64,000 nucleotides of DNA from Neoasaia chiangmaiensis (GCF_002005465.1 NZ_CP014691.1:186001-250000); one strand, 5' to 3'. Positions 41,166 through 51,353 are shown, counted from the first letter of the stretch. A program made the numbers and translations. Notes: generated by a model from the sequence alone, not told the origin.

Positions 41166-44075
41166 ATGTCTGACAAAGCCAGCACAGAGTCGCAGGATCG
41201 CTATCGCGATACGGTATTCCTTCCCCGTACAACGTTCCCGATGCGCGGTAGCCTGCCTGTTCGTGAGCCAGAGACACTGGCACGCTGGAAAGAGGCCGGT
41301 CTGGACGCGAAAATCGCGGAGAGCGGGCGGGACAGGCAGACATTCACATTGCACGACGGCCCGCCTTACGCGAACGGCCACCTGCACATCGGTCATGCAC
41401 TGAACAAGATCAACAAGGACGTGATTAACCGCGCGCAACGTATGAGCGGTTTCCGCGTGCGTTACGTGCCGGGCTGGGACTGTCACGGCCTGCCGATCGA
41501 ATGGCGTGTCGAGGAAGAGTATCGCAAGAGCGGCAGGAACAAGGACGAGACGCCAATTCTCGAATTCCGTGCGGAATGTCGTGAATACGCGCGTAAATGG
41601 GTCGATATCCAGAGCGCGGAATTCCAGCGCCTTGGTGTGCAGGGCGAGTGGCAGAACCGCTATGCCACGATGGATTTCGCGTCCGAAGCGAGCATCGTCG
41701 AGGAAATTGGCCGTTTCCTGCTGAACGGTGAGCTTTACCGTGGGCTACGTCCCGTCATGTGGAGCCCGGTCGAGAAGACGGCGCTCGCCGAGGCGGAGAT
41801 CGAATATCACGACATCACCTCGACCACGATCTACGTTGCCTTCCCGATCGTGGCGGATCCCACGCCCGCGCAGGCGCTGACAGGCGTCTCCGCCGTGATC
41901 TGGACGACGACGCCATGGACCATTCCGGCCAACCGCGCGCTCGCCTACGGGCCGGATATCACCTACGTCGTCCTGCGCGCGGACGAGGTCTCACCCGACA
42001 GTCTGGTGCCGCAGCGGGCGCGTCTGCTGGTCGCCGAAGAGCGCGTCGCGGATTTCTGCGCTGCCACGGGTATCGTCTCTCATCACGTGCTCTACACATT
42101 GCCCGGCGATGCGCTGGAAGGGGCGATCTGCGCCCATCCGCTACGGGGCTATGGTTACGAGTTCGACGTGCCGATGCTGCCCGGCGACTTCGTCACGACC
42201 GATACGGGAACGGGCCTGGTGCATATGGCGCCGGCTCATGGTCAGGACGATTTCCTGCTGACGCGCCAGTATGGCATCGAGGTGCCTGAACTCGTGCAGG
42301 ACGACGGCACATACGCGCCCTGGGTGCCGCATTTCGCGGGGCTTCATGTGTTCAAGGCTGCCGATCCGGTGTGCGAGGCCCTGGCGGAAGCGATGCAACG
42401 CTGGATTTCGAACGGCGATGTCGCCGCCGGCCTGTTGGCGCGCGGGACGATCAATCACTCCTATCCGCACTCCTGGCGGTCGCGGAAGCCGATCATCTTC
42501 CGTGCCACGCCGCAATGGTTCATCCGCATGGATGGCAAGGGAGAACTGCGTGCCAAGGCGCTGGACACCCTGAAGGACGTGACCTTCGTGCCGGAGATCG
42601 CCCGCAATCGACTGACCTCGATGGTGGAGCAGCGGCCCGACTGGTGCATCAGCCGTCAGCGTGCATGGGGTGTGCCGATTGCCGTTTTCGTCCAGAAAGG
42701 GACGGGCGAGGTGTTGCGGGACCCCGCGGTGATGACGCGGATCGTGGAAGCGATGCGGGAGCATGGCGCGGATATCTGGTACAGCGCCGACCCGGCTGTC
42801 TTCCTGGGTCCCGATCGCGATCCGGCGGATTACGAACAGGTTTTCGACATCGTGGACGTCTGGTTCGAAAGCGGATCGTCCCACACCTTCGTCCTGGGTG
42901 ACGACGGGCTCAATTTCCCGGCGGACCTCTATCTCGAAGGGTCGGATCAGCATCGCGGCTGGTTCCAGTCCTCCCTGCTGGAAAGTGTCGGGACACGCGG
43001 GATCGCGCCCTTCAGGGCGCTGGTGACGAACGGCTTCGTGCTGGACGAACAGGGGCGCAAGATGTCCAAGTCGCTCGGCAACGTGATTGCACCTGCCGAC
43101 GTGACCGACAAGCTCGGCGCGGACATTCTGCGGCTCTGGGTTGTCAATTCCGATACCAATGAAGATCTGCGGATCGGCAACGAAATCCTCAAGCAGCAGG
43201 GAGAACTCTATCGCCGCCTGCGCAACACGCTGCGATGGCTCCTTGGCGCGCTGGATGGTTTCACACCCGATGAGGCGTTGGGTTATGACGACCTGCCGGA
43301 ACTTGAAAAATACATCCTCTATCGCGTGAGCGAGTTGGGCGGCATGATCGATCGCGGCGTACAGACGCATCAGTGGGTCGGCATCTACCCGGCGCTGCAC
43401 GGCTTCTGCACCACGGATCTCTCCGCATTCTATTTCGACGTGCGCAAGGATGCGATCTACTGCGATGCGCGGGACAGCCATCGCCGCCGCGCGGCGCGCA
43501 CGGTGCTGGATATCCTGCATCGCGCACTCTGCACATGGCTGGCGCCGGTGCTGGTCTTCACCGCCGAGGAGGCATGGACCGCGCGTTTCGGGCATGAGGA
43601 GAGCGTGCACCTGCAGCCGTTCCTCCAGCCGGAAGCAATCTGGAACGATGTGGAACTGGGCGACCGCTGGACGCGCCTGCGTGCTGTTCGACGGGTGGTG
43701 ACCACGGAACTGGAAACCGCGCGTCGCGGCGGCGTCATCGGCTCGTCGCTCGAGGCGAAACTCGTCCTGCCGGTGTCGGAGCGGGAAGCCGGCGTGCTGG
43801 GCACCGTCGATTGGGCGGAACTTGCGATCGTCTCCCAGGCCGATATCGAGATTCTGCCGAACGCGCCCTCATTGTATCTGGACGAAGAGATGTCGGAGGA
43901 ATTGCCCGGCACGCCGGAAGCGCATGGTGGACCGCGCGTTCTGGAAGCACCGGGCGAGAAATGTCTGCGTTGCTGGCGGGTGCTGCCGGAAGTGGGCACA
44001 CATGACGCGCATTCCGGCCTTTGCCTGCGATGCGTGGCCGTCGTCGAAGCGCAGGGATCGGGAGCCTCCGCGTGA
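41166..44075 (+). CDS. ileS: Isoleucine--tRNA ligase
   Basis: The product has 969 aa and is a class Ia synthetase. The HIGH motif is in NGHLHIGHALNK and KMSKS in EQGRKMSKSLGN. The editing (CP1) domain lies between (VIWTTTPWTIPANRAL), and the C-terminal zinc site reads CLRCWRVLPEV followed by LCLRCV. It charges tRNA-Ile and proofreads Val. ATG 41166 is used; TTG 41160 is an upstream alternative. Its stop overlaps the lspA GTG (GTGA), as is common for ileS-lspA pairs. Confidence 0.97.
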   Translation: MSDKASTESQDRYRDTVFLPRTTFPMRGSLPVREPETLARWKEAGLDAKIAESGRDRQTFTLHDGPPYANGHLHIGHALNKINKDVINRAQRMSGFRVRYVPGWDCHGLPIEWRVEEEYRKSGRNKDETPILEFRAECREYARKWVDIQSAEFQRLGVQGEWQNRYATMDFASEASIVEEIGRFLLNGELYRGLRPVMWSPVEKTALAEAEIEYHDITSTTIYVAFPIVADPTPAQALTGVSAVIWTTTPWTIPANRALAYGPDITYVVLRADEVSPDSLVPQRARLLVAEERVADFCAATGIVSHHVLYTLPGDALEGAICAHPLRGYGYEFDVPMLPGDFVTTDTGTGLVHMAPAHGQDDFLLTRQYGIEVPELVQDDGTYAPWVPHFAGLHVFKAADPVCEALAEAMQRWISNGDVAAGLLARGTINHSYPHSWRSRKPIIFRATPQWFIRMDGKGELRAKALDTLKDVTFVPEIARNRLTSMVEQRPDWCISRQRAWGVPIAVFVQKGTGEVLRDPAVMTRIVEAMREHGADIWYSADPAVFLGPDRDPADYEQVFDIVDVWFESGSSHTFVLGDDGLNFPADLYLEGSDQHRGWFQSSLLESVGTRGIAPFRALVTNGFVLDEQGRKMSKSLGNVIAPADVTDKLGADILRLWVVNSDTNEDLRIGNEILKQQGELYRRLRNTLRWLLGALDGFTPDEALGYDDLPELEKYILYRVSELGGMIDRGVQTHQWVGIYPALHGFCTTDLSAFYFDVRKDAIYCDARDSHRRRAARTVLDILHRALCTWLAPVLVFTAEEAWTARFGHEESVHLQPFLQPEAIWNDVELGDRWTRLRAVRRVVTTELETARRGGVIGSSLEAKLVLPVSEREAGVLGTVDWAELAIVSQADIEILPNAPSLYLDEEMSEELPGTPEAHGGPRVLEAPGEKCLRCWRVLPEVGTHDAHSGLCLRCVAVVEAQGSGASA

Positions 44076-44575
44076 TCGCGCCACGGCAGCAGCGGCATTT
44101 CCTTGTCGGGATCATTGTCCTGCTGCTTGTTCTGGCGGCCGATCAGGCGAGCAAATGGTGGATACTCTACCGGTTCGATCTGCCGGCGCGCGGGAGCGTT
44201 GCGTTAACGCCATTCCTGAACTTCACGATGGTCTGGAACCATGCCGTTACGTTCGGCATGCTGGGCGGTCTGGGCAAGGCGGGTCCGGTCATTTTCTGCA
44301 CCGTGGCGCTCCTGGCCGTTGTTGCACTGCTGTGGCAGTTGACCCGGACCGTGAAATTGTCACTGGCCATCGCCATGGGGGGCATTGCCGGGGGGGCGAT
44401 CGGTAACGTCATCGATCGGCTCCGCTTTGGCGCGGTCGTCGATTTCATTCATGCGCATGCTTTCGGCTGGAGTTGGTACGTCTTCAACGTTGCTGATTCG
44501 GCCATTGTCTGCGGCGTGGCATTATGGCTTGTCGATACGCTCCTTGCCGAGCGTGCAGACGCAAGGGTGCATTGA
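44072..44575 (+). CDS. lspA: Lipoprotein signal peptidase (signal peptidase II)
   Basis: The product has 167 aa from GTG 44072. An in-frame ATG at 44021 lies inside ileS and is not needed. Four membrane helices and the two catalytic aspartates are present: NVIDRLRFGAVVDFI and FNVADSAI. ADQASKWWI near the N-terminus and NFTMVWNHAVTFGML are family motifs. It cleaves signal peptides of prolipoproteins such as the one encoded immediately downstream. Confidence 0.96.
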   Translation: MIAPRQQRHFLVGIIVLLLVLAADQASKWWILYRFDLPARGSVALTPFLNFTMVWNHAVTFGMLGGLGKAGPVIFCTVALLAVVALLWQLTRTVKLSLAIAMGGIAGGAIGNVIDRLRFGAVVDFIHAHAFGWSWYVFNVADSAIVCGVALWLVDTLLAERADARVH

Positions 44576-44624
44576 ATTGACCCACTTGTCCGAACGGTTC
44601 GGGTTGCGTAGGAATAATGCCATC

Positions 44625-45173
44625 ATGGCTCAGCATCCTTCTTCGTCCGCTCGTTTCGTCCAGCGTGCCTTGCCCCTGCTCGGTGGCGTCATGCTGCTTG
44701 CCGGCTGTTCCGGTAACGACATATCCCGTGCGTTCAGCCTGGAACGTTCCACGCCGGATGAATACACGGTGACGACGCGCGCACCGTTGTCGATGCCACC
44801 GTCGGAGAAGCTGAGCGCACCGGGTTCCGGACAGCAGGCGCCGGATGAAAGCCCGAGCATGCAGGCGTTGGAAACGTTGTCGCCGAACGCCGCCTTGCAT
44901 CAGTCCCAGGGCAGCACGAGCGCGGGGCAGAGCGCGCTTGTGGGAGAAGTGGACAAGGCCTCCAGCGCGCCAAACAACGCGGAGCTGGGCACGGCAGGCG
45001 CCGGACTGGTCGACAATCTTATGTTCTGGCACGGCGGAAGTGCCGGTTCCGTCGTCGATGGAACGGCGGAAAACAGACGTATCCAGCAAGAATCGGCGCT
45101 GGGCAAAGGCCCGGCTTCGGGCGCCACGCCGACCGTTCGGGCGAAGTCCTCGGGCTTTCTCGGAATCTTTTAA
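44625..45173 (+). CDS. DUF3035-type lipoprotein (BamF-like)
   Basis: The product has 182 aa. The signal peptide and lipobox (GGVMLLAGC) are clear. The segment RSTPDEYTVTTRAPLSMPP is the family hallmark of the alphaproteobacterial DUF3035 lipoproteins described as BAM-complex-associated BamF. The rest is low-complexity Ser/Ala/Gln with a conserved-looking C-terminal FLGIF. Its place between lspA and mutL is common in this group of bacteria. Confidence 0.8.
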   Translation: MAQHPSSSARFVQRALPLLGGVMLLAGCSGNDISRAFSLERSTPDEYTVTTRAPLSMPPSEKLSAPGSGQQAPDESPSMQALETLSPNAALHQSQGSTSAGQSALVGEVDKASSAPNNAELGTAGAGLVDNLMFWHGGSAGSVVDGTAENRRIQQESALGKGPASGATPTVRAKSSGFLGIF

Positions 45174-45188
45174 GTTGCCGGGTTGCGC

Positions 45189-46979
45189 ATGATCGCGCGA
45201 CCGACGATCCGCCGCCTGAGCGGCCATGTGATCGATCTGATCGCTGCCGGGGAAGTCATTGAGCGTCCTGCGGCAGCGCTGAAGGAGCTGCTCGAGAACG
45301 CGATCGACTCAGGCGCGGATCGAATCGAGATCGCATTGCTTGCCGGTGGGACGGGCCGTATCGAGGTCGTCGATAACGGATGTGGCATGACGCCGGACGA
45401 ACTGCTGCTGGCAGTCGAGCGCCATTGTACGTCCAAGCTCATCGACGATACGCTCGTGCAGATCAAGACGTTGGGTTTTCGTGGCGAGGCCTTGCCGTCG
45501 ATCGGCGCCAGTGCGCGGCTTCGGTTGACCTCGCGCACGCCGCATGCGGACACGGCCTGGTTGTTGGCCGTCGACGGGGGCATCATCACGCCACCTGTCC
45601 CGACCGCAGGCGTGCCAGGTACGCGTGCCGTCGTGGAAGACCTGTTTTTCGCAACTCCCGCGCGACGAAAGTTTCTGAAAAGTCCCCGCGTCGAAGCCGG
45701 ACATGCCGAATCCACCGTTCGGCGGCTGGCTCTGGCGGCGCCTCATTGTGCGTTCCTGTTGCGCATGGATGATCGTGTTGTGCTGGACCTGCCGGTGCAG
45801 ACGCCGCTTTCACGCGCGCAGGCGATTCTGAACGAGACTGATGCGCTCCATCCCCTGGATGAACAGCGGCAGGAACTTCACCTCACCGGTTTTCTCGCAG
45901 GGCCGGCGTGCACACGCTCAACGGCGACGGGACAGTTCTTTCTTGTCAATGACCGTCCCGTGAGCGATCCGGTCCTGAAAACGGCCATACGGATTGCGTA
46001 TCGTCCGCTGATCGAGCCCGGACGACAGCCGGTGGTCGCCCTGCATCTCCGCATGCCCATGGAAGCGCTGGATGTGAATGTGCACCCTGCGAAAACGGAA
46101 CTGCGCTTCGCAGACGAGGCGGCTGTCCGCAGCCTCGTGATCGGTGCGCTTCAAAGAGGGCTGGGGCGCGGTGCCGGGGGAGGGGGCCAGCGTATCTCGT
46201 TGCAACGCGCTCGCCCGGCCATTCACTACCCGCCTCCGGAGTCGCATCCGCCAGTGACGCCCGTTTCTCCCGTGCCGCAGCGCGTGCAGGGCGGTTTCGC
46301 GGACACCGGTGAGACATTCGCCCCTGCCGCGCGCCGTCTCGAGCCACCTGTTGCTGCACCCTCGGTGTCAGGGCAGAGCTATCCGTTGGGGGCAGCCGTT
46401 GCGCAGGTGCTCGACACCTACATCATCGCAGTGGCGGAGGATGGCGATCTGGTTCTGGTGGACCAGCATGCGGCACATGAGCGGTTGACGCATGAAAGGC
46501 TCCTTGGCCAGTTCGGCGCCGGGCGTATTCGTGCACAAAGGCTGCTTCTGCCAGAGGTCGTGGATCTGCCCTCCCGCCAGGCCGATCAGCTTCTTCTGCA
46601 TCGGGAGATGTTGTCGACACTTGGTCTGGAAATTGAAACTTTCGGCGGTGGGAGCATCCTGTTGCGCACCATGCCCGATCTTCTGCAGGGGAGCGATCCG
46701 TCAACGCTTCTGCGCGACCTTGCGGAAGAACTCTTCGACGATCCTGACCTGACACCGGGGGATGCGTCCGCCGTGGAACGACGCATGGACGCAGCCATTG
46801 CGCGCATGGCCTGTCATGGCAGCATCCGCGCGGGACGTCGTCTCAACGCTGATGAGATGTCGGCATTACTCCGACAGATGGAACAAACGCCACGCGCGGC
46901 AACCTGCTCGCACGGACGACCGACCTGGTTGAAATTGAGCCGTACGGAGCTGGAACGTCTTTTCGGCCGCATCCGCTAG
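45189..46979 (+). CDS. mutL: DNA mismatch repair protein MutL
   Basis: The product has 596 aa from ATG 45189 (TTG 45183 is possible). The GHKL ATPase domain has IAAGEVIERPAAALKELLEN, DNGCGM and GFRGEALPSIGA. A Pro/Gln-rich linker leads to the C-terminal dimerisation domain, which keeps the endonuclease motif DQHA(x)2E(x)4E (DQHAAHERLTHE). The genome should therefore use a MutL nuclease instead of MutH. It follows the DUF3035 gene by 15 bases. Confidence 0.97.
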   Translation: MIARPTIRRLSGHVIDLIAAGEVIERPAAALKELLENAIDSGADRIEIALLAGGTGRIEVVDNGCGMTPDELLLAVERHCTSKLIDDTLVQIKTLGFRGEALPSIGASARLRLTSRTPHADTAWLLAVDGGIITPPVPTAGVPGTRAVVEDLFFATPARRKFLKSPRVEAGHAESTVRRLALAAPHCAFLLRMDDRVVLDLPVQTPLSRAQAILNETDALHPLDEQRQELHLTGFLAGPACTRSTATGQFFLVNDRPVSDPVLKTAIRIAYRPLIEPGRQPVVALHLRMPMEALDVNVHPAKTELRFADEAAVRSLVIGALQRGLGRGAGGGGQRISLQRARPAIHYPPPESHPPVTPVSPVPQRVQGGFADTGETFAPAARRLEPPVAAPSVSGQSYPLGAAVAQVLDTYIIAVAEDGDLVLVDQHAAHERLTHERLLGQFGAGRIRAQRLLLPEVVDLPSRQADQLLLHREMLSTLGLEIETFGGGSILLRTMPDLLQGSDPSTLLRDLAEELFDDPDLTPGDASAVERRMDAAIARMACHGSIRAGRRLNADEMSALLRQMEQTPRAATCSHGRPTWLKLSRTELERLFGRIR

Positions 46980-46995
46980 AAGCCGGCCGAAAAGA
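46958..46995. terminator. Candidate bidirectional terminator between mutL and yfdX-like genes
   Basis: A perfect 12-bp stem (TCTTTTCGGCCG at 46958-46969 with its complement at 46984-46995) encloses a 14-base loop that contains the mutL stop codon. T and A runs lie within the stem and no long U-tract follows. Convergent position supports a shared terminator. Confidence 0.45.
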
Positions 46996-47008
46996 CATAG
47001 GCTTGGCA

Positions 47009-47692
47009 TCAGACGCGTTTATGCTTCGTGACAGGCGCATTGCCCTGCGGGGCAACGGTTTCCAACGTGTCCTGCGATACGAAAACAACGGTATCGAGCG
47101 CCCCCTGCAACGCTTCGTTGGCATCCTTCGCGTCGCCACCGTCAAGAAAAACGGAAGCGCGGTGTACGTCGCCTGATGCCTGTTGCAGCGGTGCCAGGCC
47201 GATGATGTAGTCAACATCAATGCCCACAATCTTCAGATCCTGCACGACCAGTGGTTTGCGGCCTTGCGTCAGATGCTGGTTGGCGTTCTGAACGGCCTGC
47301 TGTTTATCCGGCGCAAGATCGTCCGCGACGACATAGCTGCCCGAAACAGGAATCCACGTGTCCGGCGTGGCAGACGGCGTGTGGCGCACGCCGTGCTGCG
47401 GTGCGCCGGCCGCCGACGGCAACTCGGTTTCCGCTTTGACAAAGGCTTTATGATCGGTTGCCGCATGAGCGAGACGGCTTTCGGCATCCTGGATGAGGGG
47501 AAGCGCCTGAGTCGTCTGGCCTGCGGCCAGCGCGGTTTGTGCCTGAGCGATGTCTGCGAACGCCACCTGACCATCATGCGAGAGGCGGCTGAAATCCCGG
47601 TCCACAGTCGCAGAGTTGGACTTGGTTGCAGCGTTGGCGGGTAGGCTTGAAGCCAGGGCAAGTACCGTGGCGACGGTGAGAACTGCCTTCAT
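47009..47692 (-). CDS. YfdX-family periplasmic protein
   Basis: The product has 227 aa with a signal peptide (cleavage near residue 21, PANA-AT). The mature protein is helical with an Ala/Gln-rich core (FADIAQAQTALAAGQTTQALPLIQDAESRL), matching the YfdX family, induced by acid and linked to stress in enterobacteria. In acid-producing bacteria such a protein may help acid tolerance; this is inference. Monocistronic, with a purine-rich GGAGAAGGA ribosome site. It converges on mutL. Confidence 0.83.
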   Translation of the reverse strand: MKAVLTVATVLALASSLPANAATKSNSATVDRDFSRLSHDGQVAFADIAQAQTALAAGQTTQALPLIQDAESRLAHAATDHKAFVKAETELPSAAGAPQHGVRHTPSATPDTWIPVSGSYVVADDLAPDKQQAVQNANQHLTQGRKPLVVQDLKIVGIDVDYIIGLAPLQQASGDVHRASVFLDGGDAKDANEALQGALDTVVFVSQDTLETVAPQGNAPVTKHKRV

Positions 47693-47765
47693 CTTTTCTT
47701 ATTCCTTCTCCTGTCATTCTTTGTAACGAATGCAGGTGAGGGAAAGATCGGACCTAACCGCTTTT

Positions 47766-48671
47766 TTAACCGGGGGGCGGCTGTGGCTTCGTGACAGATG
47801 GCCGACTGCTGAGCACATTGCCGACGGACGCCGCGACAACGCAGCCCACACCGACCCATCGGGCGGTGGATAATGATTCTCCCAGCAGGACCAGGCCGGA
47901 CAGCGCGCCAAGCATCGGCTCCATGCTGAGAAGAACGCCGAGTTCGCTCGGTTTCAGGCGGCGCATGGCCATCATATCAAGGATATAGGGCACTGCGGAA
48001 GACATGATCGCCACGCAGACCGCCCACATGCCCTGATTCGGATGCGTCACTGCCAGGGGCAGGGCGGGCAGAAGCCATGGGGAGAGAAAAAGCGCGCCTA
48101 TGGTCATGCCCAGGGCAGTGGACTCGCCCGCCGGCATGGTGCGACCGATACGGGTTCCGGACAGGATATAGACAATCCACCCCACGCCGCTGCAAAGGGC
48201 CGCCGCGACGCCGATCGGGTCCAGATGCCCTACAGCTTTTTCCGGGCGTAGAAGCAAAAAAACACCGATGGCGACCATAACCGCCCATAAGAGGTCGAGC
48301 GCCCGGCGGGAACCGAACAAGGCGAGACTTAAGGGACCCATGAACTCCAGGGCAACGACCAGACCAAGGGGTAGCCGCGTCAGTGCAATGTAGAAAAAGA
48401 AGTTCATGACGGCCATCGACGCGCCATACGGTATCAGCAGCGGCCAGACGTCACGTCGGAATGCGGTCCGGGCAGGACGCATGACGATCAACAGAATGAC
48501 CGCCGCAAATCCGACGCGCAAACCAACCATGCCAGTCGGTCCAAAAAGCGGGAAAAGGCTTTTCGCCAGCGCCGCGCCAATCTGGAACGACGAGATGCCG
48601 CCGACCAGCATGGCAACGGCGCCGATGTGCTGGATACGCACATCGGACGCCTGCGAAGTTGCTGCCGACAT
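47766..48671 (-). CDS. RhtA-like EamA-family amino acid exporter
   Basis: The product has 301 aa and ten membrane helices, close to the RhtA threonine/homoserine exporter layout. Helix segments include SSFQIGAALAKSLFPLFGPTG, typical of RhtA openings, and LEFMGPLSLALFGSRR. It probably exports amino acids. The ATG overlaps the parE stop by one base (TGATG), so it is co-transcribed with parE, an unusual pairing. Confidence 0.85.
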   Translation of the reverse strand: MSAATSQASDVRIQHIGAVAMLVGGISSFQIGAALAKSLFPLFGPTGMVGLRVGFAAVILLIVMRPARTAFRRDVWPLLIPYGASMAVMNFFFYIALTRLPLGLVVALEFMGPLSLALFGSRRALDLLWAVMVAIGVFLLLRPEKAVGHLDPIGVAAALCSGVGWIVYILSGTRIGRTMPAGESTALGMTIGALFLSPWLLPALPLAVTHPNQGMWAVCVAIMSSAVPYILDMMAMRRLKPSELGVLLSMEPMLGALSGLVLLGESLSTARWVGVGCVVAASVGNVLSSRPSVTKPQPPPG

Positions 48672-50677
48672 CAGACGTCGAGCAGTTCGGCGGAGCGGGC
48701 GTGCTCCTGAATAAAGCGGAAGCGAAGTTCCGGACGACGCCCCATGAGGCTCTCGACGCGATCGCTCGTTTCCGCGCGGTCTTCAGGTCTGGCGACCACC
48801 TTAAGCAGGGTGCGGCGTTGCGGATCCATCGTCGTCTGCTTCAGATCGGAGACGGGCATTTCGCCCAAACCCTTGAAGCGTGACACTTCGACCTTCGCAT
48901 TGGCCTTGAAGTCCCGCTTGATGCTGCGCTCGCGGTCGCGATCGTCCATGGCGTAGATGGTCTTCGCACCGTGCGTCAGGCGATACAGGGGCGGCCGGGC
49001 CAGATACAGATGTCCGCCACGGATGAGTTCGGGCATTTCGCGATAGAAGAACGTCATGAGCAGGGACGCGATATGGGCGCCGTCCACGTCAGCGTCCGTC
49101 ATGATAATGACGCGACCGTAACGCAGCCTGGCGATATCGAGTGACGAACCGACGCCGCAGCCCAGTGCCTCGACGAGATCGCGCAATTCCTGGTTGGCGC
49201 GCAACTTGTCCGCCGATGCCGACGCAACATTGAGGATCTTGCCTTTCAGGGGAAGAACAGCCTGCGTTTCGCGATTGCGGGCCTGCTTGGCCGAGCCGCC
49301 GGCCGATTCGCCTTCGACAAGAAAAATCTCGGTTTCGGCGGCATTTTCACGTGTGCAATCCGTCAGCTTGCCGGGCAGCCGCAAGCGGCGCGTAGCACTT
49401 TTGCGAGGTGTGTCCTTGGCCTCACGACGACGCAAACGTTCTTCCGCACGCTCGATCATGAACGCCAGCACGTTGTCCGCCTGGGACGGATTCCCACCCA
49501 GCCAGTGATCGATGCGATCGCGCAATGCCCCTTCGACCAGACGCGAAGCTTCCTGTGTCGTCAGTTTTTCCTTCGTCTGTCCCTGAAAATGGGGATCACG
49601 AATGAAAACCGAGAGCTTTACGGATAATGCCCCGAGGATATCTTCAGCCGTGATGGCCGCTGCGCGTTTGTTGTTACGCTGCTCCCCCCAGGCGCGAAAG
49701 CCCTTGACCAATGCCGCCCGAAAACCGGTTTCATGCGTGCCGCCCTGCGGCGTGGGAATGGTGTTGCAGTATGATGTCATACTGGACGTGCCGCTTTCGA
49801 GAAAAGCCACCGCCCACTCCAGCCGGCCGCCGGGGCGTCCATCAGCCGCCGCTGGAAGCTCCGCTTCGCCGGCCCAGATGGGCGCCAGCAGAGCCGGTTC
49901 CGAGCCAAGTTCGGCGGCGAGGCTGTCGGCCAGTCCATTAGGGAAATGGATGACCGCTTCCTGCGGCGTCTCGTCGCCGGCCTTGAGGAGCCCTGTCGCG
50001 ACATTCCATCGAATCGTCACACCCCGGAAGAGGGCTGCTTTGGAGCAGCATAGGCGATACAGGCGCGCGGGAGAGAAGCTGAGATTGCCGAAAATCTGCG
50101 GATCCGGTGCGAAGCGGATCGTCGTGCCACGGCGGTTGGGCGCGTTTCCGACCTGCGTTAGCTTGTTGAGCGGCAGGCCGCGCGCATAGTCCTGTCGCCA
50201 GACGATCCGGTCACGCGCGACTTCGACTTCCAGCTTCTCGGAGAGCGCATTGACGACTGACGAACCCACACCATGCAAACCGCCGGAGGTATCATAGGCC
50301 TTGCCGGAGAATTTTCCGCCCGCGTGCAGTGTCGTGAAGATCACTTCCAGCGCCGAACGGTCCTTGAACTTCGGATGGGCGTCCACCGGGATGCCGCGAC
50401 CGTTGTCACGGATCATCAGGAGACTGGGCGCTTCCAGGCTGACATCGATCGTCGAGGCGTGTCCGGCGACCGCTTCGTCCATGGCGTTGTCGAGAATTTC
50501 GGACGCCAGATGATGGTAGGCGGTTTCGTCCGTACCGCCGATATACATGCCGGGCCTGCGGCGGACAGGCTCCAGCCCTTCCAACACCTCGATATGCTCG
50601 GCACCGTAGTCGCTGGGCACGGGCGGCTTACGGCTTTTTCGGGGTGTGCCGCCATCGGAATTGAAGAGGTCGTTCAT
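48671..50677 (-). CDS. parE: DNA topoisomerase IV subunit B
   Basis: The product has 668 aa from ATG 50677; upstream open frame to 51028 lacks coding features. The GHKL ATPase has LASEILDNAMDEAVAG and GLHGVGSSVVNAL, and the Toprim domain has VEGESAGGSAKQ and KGKILNV followed by IMTDADVDGAHI. The length and the lack of a GyrB insert fit ParE. With ParC it decatenates replicated chromosomes. Confidence 0.93.
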   Translation of the reverse strand: MNDLFNSDGGTPRKSRKPPVPSDYGAEHIEVLEGLEPVRRRPGMYIGGTDETAYHHLASEILDNAMDEAVAGHASTIDVSLEAPSLLMIRDNGRGIPVDAHPKFKDRSALEVIFTTLHAGGKFSGKAYDTSGGLHGVGSSVVNALSEKLEVEVARDRIVWRQDYARGLPLNKLTQVGNAPNRRGTTIRFAPDPQIFGNLSFSPARLYRLCCSKAALFRGVTIRWNVATGLLKAGDETPQEAVIHFPNGLADSLAAELGSEPALLAPIWAGEAELPAAADGRPGGRLEWAVAFLESGTSSMTSYCNTIPTPQGGTHETGFRAALVKGFRAWGEQRNNKRAAAITAEDILGALSVKLSVFIRDPHFQGQTKEKLTTQEASRLVEGALRDRIDHWLGGNPSQADNVLAFMIERAEERLRRREAKDTPRKSATRRLRLPGKLTDCTRENAAETEIFLVEGESAGGSAKQARNRETQAVLPLKGKILNVASASADKLRANQELRDLVEALGCGVGSSLDIARLRYGRVIIMTDADVDGAHIASLLMTFFYREMPELIRGGHLYLARPPLYRLTHGAKTIYAMDDRDRERSIKRDFKANAKVEVSRFKGLGEMPVSDLKQTTMDPQRRTLLKVVARPEDRAETSDRVESLMGRRPELRFRFIQEHARSAELLDV

Positions 50678-50783
50678 AAGACGTTCTTGCCGATCTCCCG
50701 CCCCGGACGTCAAGCGCCGACTTGGCGAGGGACCCATGTCGTTCGTGCTTCCCCCGAATTCACTGCCGGGAAAGCAGTATCTG

Positions 50784-51353
50784 TCAGGTTCGCGCGCGAT
50801 GGCGGCTGGTCGTGTGACGAGTCGTGCCGTGCTTCGAGTAGCGGGAAACGCTGGCTTCCGGCGCACCGCAGATTTCGTAGGATGCCGGTTGCACCACGTC
50901 CTTGGCGGCAGCGTAGTGTGCCAGATCGGCACTGTCGTCCAGAGCAGCAACCTCGTCGAACATCGCGACGCGTTGCATGCAGAAAATCGTGCCGGCGCGC
51001 AGACCGCCTTCCGACTGAACGTTCGCAAGCTGCGTTATGTAATCGTCGTGCTCTTTCTGAGCATTCCGGCCATATGTCGTGCGGAAATAATTGTTCAGGC
51101 GCGCTTCTTCATCGGTGAGGTTGCTGCGGAACTTGCCGACGAAGGCGTTGTAGCGATCCTGTGCATTGCAGGAGAGGGCCGTCACCATCAACTCGCTTTT
51201 CAGGCCCTGAACGTCGAAAGCTTCATGAGCGGGCGACTCGCCGCATGTTGCGGCATATGCCATCGGTGCCGAAAACGTCATGGCCGAGAAAACAGCGGCC
51301 ATCAGAGCACCGGCCGAATGACGTGCAGGGCGGCACCGGGGGAAAAGCGACAT
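50784..51353 (-). CDS. Secreted protein of unknown function
   Basis: The product has 189 aa from ATG 51353, with a signal peptide (core ALMAAVFSAMTFSAPMAYA, cleavage near residue 34). The mature part holds several Cys (ATCGESP, LSCNAQDRYNAF, TIFCMQRV, EICGAP) that could form disulphides, a helical core (FRSNLTDEEARLNNYFRTTYG) and a basic His/Arg/Thr-rich tail. I do not recognise the family. The gene is just upstream of parE on the same strand, 106 bases away. Confidence 0.72.
   Translation of the reverse strand: MSLFPRCRPARHSAGALMAAVFSAMTFSAPMAYAATCGESPAHEAFDVQGLKSELMVTALSCNAQDRYNAFVGKFRSNLTDEEARLNNYFRTTYGRNAQKEHDDYITQLANVQSEGGLRAGTIFCMQRVAMFDEVAALDDSADLAHYAAAKDVVQPASYEICGAPEASVSRYSKHGTTRHTTSRHRART

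Noticed and set aside
42141-43610. Minus-strand open frame (489 codons) inside ileS
   Set aside because: Antisense to a gene with HIGH and KMSKS motifs. No recognisable domain or ribosome site.
50678-51028. Upstream extension of parE
   Set aside because: The GHKL domain begins just after ATG 50677. The extension is antisense-like and overlaps the secreted-protein gene on the same strand.
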